DNA from: SMWN01 sp965261165
GTDB taxonomy: Bacteria > Pseudomonadota > Gammaproteobacteria > Eutrophobiales > Eutrophobiaceae
NCBI GenBank assembly: GCA_965261165.1
Contig: OZ253445.1
Location: forward strand, 806,001-870,000
Length of the DNA: 64,000 nt
Direction of reading: 5' to 3'
In this document: positions 55,015 through 63,631 of the stretch, in pieces
Position numbering within the stretch: the first letter of the stretch is position 1
Layout of the letters: each line of letters opens with the position of its first letter
Program-made: the position numbers and the translations under genes
The notes under the pieces: model-generated
Seen by the model: the letters and a program-made list of their open reading frames with translations, nothing else
Databases searched by the model: none
What the model was told of the DNA's origin: nothing

Positions 55015-56523
55015 TCAGACACAATTATTTCTGTCTAAGCGCCGATAACTGATGGCTTCACTCAAATGAGTTGAGTCTATTGATGCTGCGCCTGTTAAAT
55101 CAGCAATAGTTCGGGCAACTTTTAGGATACGATGTATGGCTCTAGCAGATAAGCCCAAACGACCTATTGCAGTATCAAGTAATTGTGATCCGACATCATC
55201 AATCTTGCAATATTTATCCACCTCCTTATTGGTAAGCTTATGGTTGGCCTTTCCCGATCTATTCAATTGCAATTGGTAAGCCTCGGTAACGCGTTGTTGT
55301 ACGGTACGGCTATTTTCAATATTTTGATTTTGACGAAAGATTTCTTTCGGTACTTTTGCTACTTCGATGTGTATATCAATTCTATCCAGTAGTGGGCCTG
55401 ATATTTTTTGTCGGTAACGACGGACTTGATCTTCCGTACAATGGCAACGACCATCTGTATCGCCAAGATAGCCACAGGGGCAAGGGTTCATTGCTGCGAT
55501 GAGTTGGAACTGTGCGGGAAACTCGGCTTGATTTGCAGCACGTGAAATCACAATGCGCCCAGACTCTAAAGGTTCCCTTAATACTTCCAACACACGGCGA
55601 TCAAATTCCGGTAATTCGTCTAGGAACAATACGCCATGATGTGCCAGAGAAATTTCCCCTGGGCGTGGATGACTGCCACCACCAACCAATGCTACACCGG
55701 AGGCAGTATGATGTGGGTGTCTTATCGGCCGTTGCCTCCATGTTTCCGGATCGAACCCCTGACTGCTAATTGAGGTTACTGCTGCAGATTCCAATGCCTG
55801 TGATTCTGTCATCGGCGGTAAGATACCGGGCAGTCGTTCTGCCAACATGGTTTTTCCCGTCCCCGGTGGACCAATCATGATGAGATTATGACCGCCCGCC
55901 GCCGCAACCTCTAATGCGCGTTTAGCATGATTCTGAGCACGGACATCTGAGAAATCAAAGTCACTGTAGACATCCTTGACTACAGGTTTCCCCGTGCGCA
56001 AGGAGATTTTTTCATTTCCATGAATATGCGAACAAACCTCCATCAGGTGTGTTGCTGGATAAATCTCTACATCAGAAACAAGTGCTGCCTCATCTGCATT
56101 CTGGGTAGGTAATATCAGTTTGTGTTTTTGCTGTGAGCAGGCATAAGCAAAAGGAATTACACCCTTCATGGCACGAAGTTCCCCGGTTAAGGCAAGTTCA
56201 CCAGAAAATTCATATTGTTCCAGTGGCTCTTTAGGTATTTGTCCTGATGCAACGAGGATCCCCATGGCAATGGCCAGATCAAAACGTGCTCCATCTTTGG
56301 GTAAATCGGCAGGCGCAAGATTGATGGTGATTCGGCCTAGCGGAAATTCAAAATGGTTGTTTAGTATAGCGCTGCGAACTCTGTCTTTACTTTCTTTAAC
56401 CGCCGCTTCGGGCAATCCAACGATAGAAAGACTGGGAAGCCCTCGCGTGATGTGAACTTCTATGGTGATCAGTGGTGCTTGAATACCGACTTGCGCACGA
56501 CTATAGGTGATTGCGATGCTCAT
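55015..56523 (-). CDS. comM: ComM/YifB-family Mg chelatase-like AAA+ ATPase
   Basis: This 502-residue protein is related to ComM, a hexameric helicase that promotes branch migration in natural transformation. The N-terminal LonC-like domain (about 1-180; GLPSLSIVGLPEAAVKESKD) is followed by the AAA+ module with Walker A GPPGTGKT at 218-225, Walker B VLFLDELPEF, the family insert NPCPCGYLGD with a CxC zinc-like motif, and the C-terminal chelatase helix bundle (SARAIHRILKVARTIADL). With type IV pilus genes in the same window, DNA uptake competence is plausible, but no comE-type genes are visible. Confidence 0.92.
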   Translation of the reverse strand: MSIAITYSRAQVGIQAPLITIEVHITRGLPSLSIVGLPEAAVKESKDRVRSAILNNHFEFPLGRITINLAPADLPKDGARFDLAIAMGILVASGQIPKEPLEQYEFSGELALTGELRAMKGVIPFAYACSQQKHKLILPTQNADEAALVSDVEIYPATHLMEVCSHIHGNEKISLRTGKPVVKDVYSDFDFSDVRAQNHAKRALEVAAAGGHNLIMIGPPGTGKTMLAERLPGILPPMTESQALESAAVTSISSQGFDPETWRQRPIRHPHHTASGVALVGGGSHPRPGEISLAHHGVLFLDELPEFDRRVLEVLREPLESGRIVISRAANQAEFPAQFQLIAAMNPCPCGYLGDTDGRCHCTEDQVRRYRQKISGPLLDRIDIHIEVAKVPKEIFRQNQNIENSRTVQQRVTEAYQLQLNRSGKANHKLTNKEVDKYCKIDDVGSQLLDTAIGRLGLSARAIHRILKVARTIADLTGAASIDSTHLSEAISYRRLDRNNCV

Positions 56524-56965
56524 TTATCTTCATCCTTGAAACTTAATCGGTACTGTACAACAGATTAGGTGATTAGTATAAAGATGAAAACAAGCATATC
56601 AATACGTAGTTTAGCGGGGCACTACACTTCCAATACAATTATCCAGAGGCATTAGAAGTTCAAGCATAATGAAAGTAAGGTGGCTGCCCCAGATAACTTA
56701 AAAAAAGGAGGTTATCATGGGGGCAGTTTAAGCCACTACAAACAAGGCCGTTTAGGGAGGGTTTATACGAAGATCATCGCCAATTATTGAGCGCAAGGTC
56801 ACCCTGGACAGCATCGTTGCTAGGTTGCGCAGATAGAGACTGCAAGAGATAAACTAAACAATTGACCAGGAAAATGTCTTGGCTTTAGAACACCGAATCA
56901 GGTGTTTCTCGTTATCAGCCCTGATGCTGCATTTGTGAGTTAAATCCGCGTTTCTTATTTCAAGA
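56524..56965. other. 442-bp gene-free region with the second copy of the diverged repeat
   Basis: This lies between comM and the SCO1 gene, both on the minus strand, and holds the comM promoter region and repeat copy 2 at 56684-56830. No intact gene, tRNA or clear terminator was seen. A short hairpin (GAACACCGAATCAGGTGTTC) at 56888-56907 is imperfect and lacks a T run on either strand. Confidence 0.5.
56684..56830 (+). repeat. Diverged interspersed repeat, copy 2, with a long hairpin
   Basis: A large stem-loop opens the copy: CTGCCCC (56684-56690) pairs with GGGGCAG (56720-56726) and the inner GATAAC pairs with GTTATC, around an A7-containing loop. It continues with TTTAAGCCACTACA and the 22-bp block shared exactly with copy 1 (56783-56804, beginning ATTATTGAGCGCAAGG). 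The hairpin is better preserved here than in copy 1. Confidence 0.6.
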
Positions 56966-57592
56966 CTATAGGCCAATAATTTTAATATAGTCAGATGTGA
57001 TGATGTTTACATCATGTGGAAAAGATAAGAGCGCTTTGAGCCTGACCTCGGGATCTATCAACATAATTCTTGCGCCGTGGTACATTTCATACTCAGCGCC
57101 TTCTGTATTTCCTTCCTTGCCAAAAGCAATTCCCAATGATTTAGTCAGTACCATGAGATTTTCAACACTCCCTGTCACACCCGTAAATTCAGAATTGAAG
57201 TAGGCTACATATTCAGCAAGCTGCTCTACAGTATCTCGCTCTGGATCTATTGATACAAAAACTGTTCTCGGCAATGCAATGTTAGCTTCGCTTTTTAGAA
57301 CTTTATCAATCTGGTTTAGTAAGGCCAAAGTCGTTGGACAAACATCAGGACAATGGGTGTAGCCAAAAAAAATAAATGACCATTGACCCTTCAGATTTTC
57401 ATTGGTAAACGCATTGCCATGATGATCTTTTAATGAAAATTCAGGTAAGGCTTTTGCCTCAGGCAAAACAGTGGCACTTACGCTCTCAAGAGAACCTTGC
57501 CCCTGATTGAGATATATGGAAAGTAAAATTCCCAACGACAGTGGGACTATGATAAACAAAATACATGGCAGAATTTTTTTTATATTTGTCAT
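56966..57592 (-). CDS. SCO1/SenC copper chaperone for cytochrome oxidase
   Basis: This 208-residue membrane-anchored thioredoxin-fold protein delivers copper to the CuA site of subunit II. It has one N-terminal membrane segment (about 7-28) and a periplasmic domain with the copper ligands Cys81 and Cys85 (YTHCPDVCPTTLALL) and His172 (YHGARIMLID). It is the last gene of the oxidase assembly group, 6 nt after ctaB. Confidence 0.93.
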   Translation of the reverse strand: MTNIKKILPCILFIIVPLSLGILLSIYLNQGQGSLESVSATVLPEAKALPEFSLKDHHGNAFTNENLKGQWSFIFFGYTHCPDVCPTTLALLNQIDKVLKSEANIALPRTVFVSIDPERDTVEQLAEYVAYFNSEFTGVTGSVENLMVLTKSLGIAFGKEGNTEGAEYEMYHGARIMLIDPEVRLKALLSFPHDVNIITSDYIKIIGL

Positions 57593-57598
57593 GATAAA

Positions 57599-58513
57599 TT
57601 AAAGGAAGAAATGTCGGAAAATAATACGAGCATAATGGTCAAGTAATAAGAATCCAAACAACACGCTCAAATAAAAAATAGAAAAGCCAAATGTCTTCAT
57701 CGCATGATCATCCGTATCGGCTCGATACAAAATAAATGCCTGCCAGATAAAACCAATACCAAGCGCGATAGCTCCAGCCAGATAAATAAGGCCGCTCATG
57801 TCAATAACAAATGGCAACAAACTCACCGCCAGAAGTAATAATGTATACAGAAGAATTTGCAGCTTGGTAAAAGGAACGCCATGTGTCACAGGTAACATAG
57901 GAATGCCTACACTGGCATATTCTTCTCGTCGGCGAATAGCCAAAGCCCAGAAGTGAGGCGGTGTCCAGATAAAAATTATCAGGAATAACAACAAGGCTTC
58001 CGAACTTACTTCCCCTGTCATCGCCACCCAACCAAGCAATGGTGGAGCAGCACCAGCAGCACCCCCTAACACAATATTCTGTGGCGTCGCGGGCTTAAGA
58101 AACATGGTGTAAATCACTGCGTAACCAACTAGGGAAATAAAAGTCAGTAGCGCTGTTAGTGTATTGACTTGATAAAACAGGATTGTCATGGAAATGGCGC
58201 ATAGTGCCAAGGCAAAGACAAAGGCATTCCTGGTATTTAATTCACCCTGTGGCAAAGGTCGATTTTTAGTCCGCGCCATGACGGCATCAATACGCTGCTC
58301 TACCAATTGATTGATTGCCGCACCAGAGGCCGCAGCCAAACCAATACCAAGTGTTGCATAGATCACTTTGGCAAGCGGGAGAGCACCAGGCATAGCCAGT
58401 AACATACCGACAATAGCGGTAAAGATAATAAGCGCCACCACCTTAGGTTTACACAACTCATAGTAATCGCGCCATTTAGGCCCTTGTTCGGTCATTATCG
58501 TTTGATTATTCAC
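57599..58513 (-). CDS. ctaB: Protoheme IX farnesyltransferase (heme O synthase)
   Basis: This 304-residue integral membrane prenyltransferase converts heme B to heme O. It has about nine membrane segments and the Asp-rich site NQLVEQRIDAVMARTKNRPLP, then VYTMFLKPATPQNIVLGG-type sequence (with YTMFLKPATPQNI). The start is GTG 58511-58513 behind GAGGGAAGG; an internal ATG at 58493-58495 (MTEQGPKWRDYY) is the alternative. In related clusters heme A synthase (ctaA) lies directly upstream, but here only 83 bp separate it from the SCO-like gene. Confidence 0.95.
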   Translation of the reverse strand: MNNQTIMTEQGPKWRDYYELCKPKVVALIIFTAIVGMLLAMPGALPLAKVIYATLGIGLAAASGAAINQLVEQRIDAVMARTKNRPLPQGELNTRNAFVFALALCAISMTILFYQVNTLTALLTFISLVGYAVIYTMFLKPATPQNIVLGGAAGAAPPLLGWVAMTGEVSSEALLLFLIIFIWTPPHFWALAIRRREEYASVGIPMLPVTHGVPFTKLQILLYTLLLLAVSLLPFVIDMSGLIYLAGAIALGIGFIWQAFILYRADTDDHAMKTFGFSIFYLSVLFGFLLLDHYARIIFRHFFL

Positions 58514-58596
58514 TCACCCTTCCCTCTACTATGCTTTTTTCTTACACATGCCTGTTATCGACACTATCAAATGCTTTTCCAATCATTTCCTCCAGC

Positions 58597-59196
58597 TCAG
58601 CCAGATATTCTCAGCATGCGTGATAGATCTCGAATAATTCCTGTTGGCTCGGTGTCAGCTGGATAACGCATCATTAAGAATCCACGAGGATCGATCAGAA
58701 AAATTGAGCCCTGCTCCGTAATATTTTGATCATGAAACTGTTGGAGATAACTTTCACCAAGAGCTTCTTTTGAAATATAAAGCTGCCCGGGAAACTTCTT
58801 GCTCAGATTATCGCTAAATTCAACACTCTCTCCCTCATCAATAACGGCGATTCGTTGGACATGCTGAAGCTCCCTGCCTGTTGCCAATCTGATTTGTTGA
58901 AGTCGGTAAAGGCTGTCTTCACAGCTTGCTTCACATGGGCCATCCACGTAAAACAACATTGACCACTTTCCATACAAAGGCTCCTGCTTGGTAGAATCTC
59001 TGCCCACCCAGGTAAGTTCAATATTTTCAAGTTGCCGAGGAGGTTGTATTAAGTCCCCATGCTCAGCGCCGTTACCCTCGCGCGCATAGTCCGTAAAAAA
59101 TACCAGATACCATGAACCCGCTACTGGCAAAAGAAACACCAGGGAAAAAAGAATTAACTTCGCTCTGCTTTTCGCTTGATTTGTTTGTTCTGACAT
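58597..59196 (-). CDS. SCO-like thioredoxin-fold membrane protein of the oxidase cluster
   Basis: A 199-residue protein with one N-terminal membrane segment (about 14-34) and a periplasmic domain. Cys88 and Cys92 (DGPCEASCEDSLYRL) keep the CxxxC spacing of SCO1, and KWSMLFYVDG resembles the preceding strand. No matching copper-ligand His is obvious: the later segment reads EQGSIFLIDPRG. It may be a thiol-disulfide reductant rather than a copper carrier. The same protein type lies between SURF1 and ctaA in Pseudomonas. It starts 4 nt after the SURF1 gene. Confidence 0.85.
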   Translation of the reverse strand: MSEQTNQAKSRAKLILFSLVFLLPVAGSWYLVFFTDYAREGNGAEHGDLIQPPRQLENIELTWVGRDSTKQEPLYGKWSMLFYVDGPCEASCEDSLYRLQQIRLATGRELQHVQRIAVIDEGESVEFSDNLSKKFPGQLYISKEALGESYLQQFHDQNITEQGSIFLIDPRGFLMMRYPADTEPTGIIRDLSRMLRISG

Positions 59197-59200
59197 ATCT

Positions 59201-59935
59201 CTATCTTGCCCGTTTAATATTAAGAATTAGATAAATGATAAATATTACTGTTGCCATTGCAAACCATTGGAAAGCATAGCCCAGATGCTTTTCTTCTCCC
59301 GACCCAGGCATCTTCCAGCGCCTTACGAATCCAGCGGGTGATTCAGGACTCATTCTTACTACATACGGCAGAAGTTTCTGACCTAACAATTCTTCAATAT
59401 CTGCAAGCAACAGCTTTTGAGTACGATACATCCCCACTAAAGGTTGCTCAATAATATTTTCTGCCAACATTATTCCCATTCTGGGCGGTAATTTAACGCT
59501 GCCAATAATCTTCAAAATTTCCTCAGCCACTGATACATCAGGCGGGTTATCACGACGATTACCAGCCGGCGCCCAACCTCGATTTACCAACACCCACAAA
59601 TCCTGCTCTTTCAGCTTAAAAGGGGTATAAACAAAATAGCCTGCCACACCGCTTTCGACCTGGTTATCCAGCAAGATATTAATGTTCTTAGAAAATACGC
59701 CTTCAATACTAACTTTGCGCCAGTGCATTTGCTTAAAATCATTTCGCAAAATATCTTCTTTATTTAAATCGGCAACATTCTTCGCCTGACGTTCTACAAA
59801 TTCAGAATGCAAGGTGCGCTTTTGTTCTGCCCGATCCAGTTGCCAGAGTCCCAAAGATATAAATGATGGCAACGCTAGTACAGCAGCTAATGTTGGCCAT
59901 AGGCTCGGAGTAAATTCCCACGAGGCTATGCGCAT
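59201..59935 (-). CDS. SURF1-family oxidase assembly protein
   Basis: SURF1 proteins help insert heme A into subunit I. I choose ATG 59933-59935 (MRIASWEFTPSLWPTLAAVL) because it gives the usual N terminus; the frame is open to 60010. The product has about 244 residues with membrane segments at both ends (PTLAAVLALPSFISLGLWQL and WFAMATVIFIIYLILNIK) and a periplasmic domain with WVLVNRGWAPAGNRRD, the family hallmark. It is divergent from the small DUF2909 gene and heads SURF1-SCO-like-ctaB-SCO1. Confidence 0.9.
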   Translation of the reverse strand: MRIASWEFTPSLWPTLAAVLALPSFISLGLWQLDRAEQKRTLHSEFVERQAKNVADLNKEDILRNDFKQMHWRKVSIEGVFSKNINILLDNQVESGVAGYFVYTPFKLKEQDLWVLVNRGWAPAGNRRDNPPDVSVAEEILKIIGSVKLPPRMGIMLAENIIEQPLVGMYRTQKLLLADIEELLGQKLLPYVVRMSPESPAGFVRRWKMPGSGEEKHLGYAFQWFAMATVIFIIYLILNIKRAR

Positions 59936-60039
59936 TTTAAGACGGCATCCAAAATCAGTTATTGGAGGCGTTACTGATGTGTAGTGAAGCTTTATCAAGT
60001 GTATACTCAAGAGTCACGAACAAACCATGTTGATAAATA

Positions 60040-60294
60040 ATGTCTGGCGTTCTCATTTATAAAATTATTATCGTGCTTTTGTTAATCGGAGTGCTCGTCA
60101 GCCTTTCATCCGGGATGTTTTTTCTTGTGCAGGATAAAGGGGAGACAGACCGAACCGTAAAATCACTGACCATCAGAGTCGTATTATCCATCACGCTGTT
60201 TCTGCTGCTGCTGCTCGGCTACTTCACTGGCATTATACAGCCTCATGGAATCAACCCTGAGGCACCTGAAACAGAAAGGGCACTACCTGAGTAG
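60040..60294 (+). CDS. DUF2909 twin-transmembrane protein
   Basis: An 84-residue protein with two membrane segments (about 6-32 and 44-64) joined by a short polar loop containing KGETDRTVKSLTIRV, typical of DUF2909 proteins found inside cytochrome oxidase clusters. It is the only plus-strand gene in the cluster, divergent from SURF1 and convergent with coxC. An assembly or stability role for the oxidase is inferred from location only. Confidence 0.85.
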   Translation: MSGVLIYKIIIVLLLIGVLVSLSSGMFFLVQDKGETDRTVKSLTIRVVLSITLFLLLLLGYFTGIIQPHGINPEAPETERALPE

Positions 60295-60328
60295 CACCCT
60301 TTGATATTATTAATATTGACCGCCTTTT

Positions 60329-61210
60329 CTACAGCCAGTAAACAAATATAAATAGACCCAGCCATACAACATCAACAAAATGCCAATACCAGGCAACAGC
60401 TTCGAAAGCAAAGTGATTATGAGCACTAAAATGACCCTTCATTGATCTTAGTAAAATGACCAACAACATCGTCGCGCCCATGGTGACATGAAAACCATGA
60501 AAACCCGTCAGCATGAAAAAGGTCGAGCCATATATGCCTGAGCTCATCTTTAAATTCAGCTCGGTATAGGCGTGATGATATTCACCTGCTTGAAAATAGA
60601 CGAAGATAAAACCCAGAGCCACGGTGGCAAACAACCACCAGCAAAGCGCCTTGTTATTGTTCTTTTTTAACGCCCAATGCGCGAAGGTAACGGTCGCGCC
60701 ACTGCTTAGCAATATAGCAGTATTCAGAGCGGGAATACCCCACGCAGGAATGGTTTCATAGAACAGTGAATCAATAAAAGCATTCTCATCAGGAATTGCC
60801 AAAATTGGCCACTCTGAGATAAAATCAGGCCACAGGTACATATTTGTTACTGCACCAGCCCCTTCTCCGCTCAACCATGGCACAGACAGATGACGCGCAT
60901 AAAACAAGGCACCAAAGAAAGCGGCAAAAAACATCACCTCTGAAAATATGAACCAACTCATTCCCCAACGGAAACTAATATCAACCTGTTTGTTATAACT
61001 ACCACTTAAACTTTCGGAGATTACGTCGGCAAACCAGCCTGAAAACATGTAAACAACTGCCGCGATACCAAAACCTAGAACAAATATACCAAACCCAGAA
61101 CCATTCAACATGATGGATCCACCGACAAAGGATAAAAACAAGGCTATTGAGCCAACTAGTGGCCAACGACTCGGGTCGGGTATAAAGTAAGTGCTGTTCG
61201 AATCAGACAT
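60329..61210 (-). CDS. ctaE: Cytochrome c oxidase subunit III
   Basis: This 293-residue membrane subunit of the aa3-type oxidase has seven membrane segments. The stretches RWGMSWFIFSEVMFFAAFFG, GSTFFMLTGFHGFHVTMGA and the C-terminal WYWHFVDVVWLGLFIFVYWL (each given in part) are diagnostic. It follows ctaG by 52 nt. Confidence 0.97.
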   Translation of the reverse strand: MSDSNSTYFIPDPSRWPLVGSIALFLSFVGGSIMLNGSGFGIFVLGFGIAAVVYMFSGWFADVISESLSGSYNKQVDISFRWGMSWFIFSEVMFFAAFFGALFYARHLSVPWLSGEGAGAVTNMYLWPDFISEWPILAIPDENAFIDSLFYETIPAWGIPALNTAILLSSGATVTFAHWALKKNNNKALCWWLFATVALGFIFVYFQAGEYHHAYTELNLKMSSGIYGSTFFMLTGFHGFHVTMGATMLLVILLRSMKGHFSAHNHFAFEAVAWYWHFVDVVWLGLFIFVYWL

Positions 61211-61262
61211 AACTTCTTTTCCTCGTTTATTTTCTAACGCTTAATTTCCAAAAAACTAATAG

Positions 61263-61826
61263 TCAAATAGTGCTTATTGAAATAACAGGAGACAGGAGAG
61301 CGACATCTCGGGAATCAGGTGCAACAAAAAACGTGTATGACAAAGTTAATGTCGAGATATTTTTCGGCAAATCTGCCTCTACTACAAATCTTACAACCAT
61401 TTCTTTTTGCTCGTGACCAGCCAACGTTTGACGACTAAAACAAAAACATTCAGTCTTGTTAAAAAACAGCGATGCCTGTGATGGAGATACGCTGGGTACT
61501 GCCTGACCAGTGACCTCGGAAGCAGAAGTGTTAACTGCAACAAATACTGCCTCTGTCACTTCACCAGGGTGTACCAACAGCGTTCTATCTCTGGCTTTAA
61601 ATTGCCAAGGCAGCGCACTATTTACATTGGTATCAAACTGAACTGTCACAGTACGATCATAGTCAACAGTCAACTTGCTAACCGATTCCGCCGTAATTTC
61701 TCCGGTTTTGCCGTTCAGCCCTGTAACATCACAAAGTACATCGTAAAGCGGCACTAGCGCATAACCAAAACCAAACATCGCCAGCGCAAAGATGGCTAAC
61801 TTACCAGCAGTGTGCTCACTGTTCAT
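61263..61826 (-). CDS. ctaG: Cytochrome c oxidase assembly protein CtaG (Cox11)
   Basis: This 187-residue copper chaperone inserts CuB into subunit I. One membrane segment (about 9-27; ALAMFGFGYALVPLYDVLCD) is followed by a periplasmic immunoglobulin-like domain. The copper-binding CFCFS motif is in FNKTECFCFSRQTL, and LPWQFKARDRTLLVHPGE is conserved. Its ATG overlaps the stop of the upstream 42-codon gene as ATGA. Confidence 0.96.
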   Translation of the reverse strand: MNSEHTAGKLAIFALAMFGFGYALVPLYDVLCDVTGLNGKTGEITAESVSKLTVDYDRTVTVQFDTNVNSALPWQFKARDRTLLVHPGEVTEAVFVAVNTSASEVTGQAVPSVSPSQASLFFNKTECFCFSRQTLAGHEQKEMVVRFVVEADLPKNISTLTLSYTFFVAPDSRDVALLSPVISISTI

Positions 61827-61951
61827 TTGACAGTAAACCAGATAAATCCAGCATAAAATGAGAAAGCGACTAAACCCAAAACTATAGCTAGCTTGATATT
61901 AGCAGCATCTCTTGATGTCGCTAATTTATCTTCATTCTTTTCTGTTGTCAT
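61823..61951 (-). CDS. Cytochrome oxidase small assembly protein, 42 residues
   Basis: The minus strand from ATG 61949-61951 to TGA 61823-61825 encodes a 42-residue protein. It has a charged N-terminal third (MTTEKNEDKLATSRDAANIK) and one membrane segment (LAIVLGLVAFSFYAGFIWFT). The stop overlaps the ctaG start as ATGA, and it begins 24 nt after coxA. Small one-pass proteins of this kind lie between coxA and ctaG in Pseudomonas and relatives and are thought to aid assembly with CtaG. Its position, coupling and membrane segment make it very likely real. Confidence 0.85.
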   Translation of the reverse strand: MTTEKNEDKLATSRDAANIKLAIVLGLVAFSFYAGFIWFTVK

Positions 61952-61975
61952 TACCCTAAATTTTTACCAATCCAT

Positions 61976-63568
61976 TTAAGAATGTGCCGTTGCATCCGTT
62001 ACTTGTGGTGGCGTGGTAAATGAATGGAATGGCGGAGGTGAAGACAGGGTCCATTCCAGACCATGAGCACCTTCCCAAACCTGATCTGTGGCCTTTTGTC
62101 CGCCACGGATACACTGAATAACAACAACCACAAACAACAACTGAGACAGTCCGAAGACAAAACCACCGATACTGGAGATCATATTCCAGTCAGCAAACTG
62201 CACGCTGTAGTCTGGGATTCGACGTGGCATACCGGCCAGTCCCAAAAAGTGTTGCGGGAAGAACAGGATATTCACAGAAATAGCAGATAGCCAAAAATGC
62301 CATTTACCCAGACATTCGTTGTACATGTACCCCGTCCATTTTGGCAACCAATAATAAGTGGCTGCAAACAAACTGAAGACCGCACCAGGCACTAGTACAT
62401 AATGAAAATGCGCAACAATGAAGTAAGTATCATGGTATTGAAAATCAACCGGGGTTACGCCCATCATCAGACCGGTGAAACCACCGATGGTAAACAAAAC
62501 AATGAAGGCCAAGGAGAATAGCATAGGCGTTTCGAAGGTCATGGAACCTCTCCACATTGTTGCCACCCAGTTAAATATTTTTACGCCCGTTGGTACGGCA
62601 ATCGACATAGTCGCGTACATAAAATAAAGCTCGCCCGCTAGTGGCATACCGACTGTGAACATATGGTGCGCCCAAACAAAGAAGGACAGAAAGGCGATTG
62701 CAGCTGTGGCATAGACCATTGACGCATAACCAAATAATGGTTTACGGGCAAAGGTTGGTAAAATCTGCGAAATAATACCAAAAGCAGGTAGGATCAGAAT
62801 ATATACTTCAGGATGTCCAAAGAACCAGAATATATGCTGGAACATCGTTGGGTCACCGCCGCCAGCAGCACTGAAGAAACTGGTGGCAAAGAATTTATCT
62901 GTTAACAGCATAGTCACTGCGCCAGCAAAAACAGGCATGGCAGCAATCAATAGAAATGCGGTAATGATCCAAGTCCAGACAAACAGTGGTAATTTCATGA
63001 ATGTCATGCCTGGGGCACGCATATTGAAGACTGTTGCGATAATATTAATGGCACCCATGATGGATGAAATACCAAGGAAATGAACAGTAAATATCAGAAA
63101 AGGAAAAGCATCGCCTAATTGCAGAACCAGCGGTGGGTACATTGTCCACCCCCCTCCTGGTGCACCACCTTCCATAAACAGAGTGCTTAACAACATGACG
63201 AATGCAAATGGCAAGATCCAGAAGCTCATGTTATTCATGCGCGGCAAGGCCATGTCTGGCGCACCTATCATCATCGGAATCAACCAGTTAGCCAGGCCTA
63301 CGCCTGCTGGCATCACCGCACCAAATATCATAACCAAGGCATGCACTGTTGTCATTTGATTGAAGAACAGCGGATCTACAAACTGCATACCTGGCTGAAA
63401 AAGTTCAGCGCGTATCACCATGGCCATAGCACCACCGATAAAAAACATTATCAGGGCGAATATCAGATACATAGTACCAATATCTTTATGGTTCGTAGAA
63501 AACAACCAACGGCCTGCGCCTGTTGGTTTATGATCGTGATGATCACTGTGGACAGCTGCTTCGCTCAT
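61976..63568 (-). CDS. ctaD: Cytochrome c oxidase subunit I, aa3 type A1
   Basis: This 530-residue catalytic subunit reduces oxygen to water and pumps protons. It has 12 membrane segments. Visible are the heme-ligand His in NQMTTVHALVMIFGAVMPA, the A1-class site FGHPEVYILILPAFG with the His-Tyr pair (CuB and D-channel Glu), the CuB histidines VWAHHMFTVG and the heme ligands in YFIVAHFHYVLVPGAV. The N terminus has the conserved FSTNHKDIGTMYLIF. It follows coxB by 63 nt. Confidence 0.98.
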   Translation of the reverse strand: MSEAAVHSDHHDHKPTGAGRWLFSTNHKDIGTMYLIFALIMFFIGGAMAMVIRAELFQPGMQFVDPLFFNQMTTVHALVMIFGAVMPAGVGLANWLIPMMIGAPDMALPRMNNMSFWILPFAFVMLLSTLFMEGGAPGGGWTMYPPLVLQLGDAFPFLIFTVHFLGISSIMGAINIIATVFNMRAPGMTFMKLPLFVWTWIITAFLLIAAMPVFAGAVTMLLTDKFFATSFFSAAGGGDPTMFQHIFWFFGHPEVYILILPAFGIISQILPTFARKPLFGYASMVYATAAIAFLSFFVWAHHMFTVGMPLAGELYFMYATMSIAVPTGVKIFNWVATMWRGSMTFETPMLFSLAFIVLFTIGGFTGLMMGVTPVDFQYHDTYFIVAHFHYVLVPGAVFSLFAATYYWLPKWTGYMYNECLGKWHFWLSAISVNILFFPQHFLGLAGMPRRIPDYSVQFADWNMISSIGGFVFGLSQLLFVVVVIQCIRGGQKATDQVWEGAHGLEWTLSSPPPFHSFTTPPQVTDATAHS

Positions 63569-63631
63569 GTATCTATCCTCTTAAATTATCTCTTTGATTA
63601 GGCATTAAAGGATTTAAATTCAGGTAAATTC

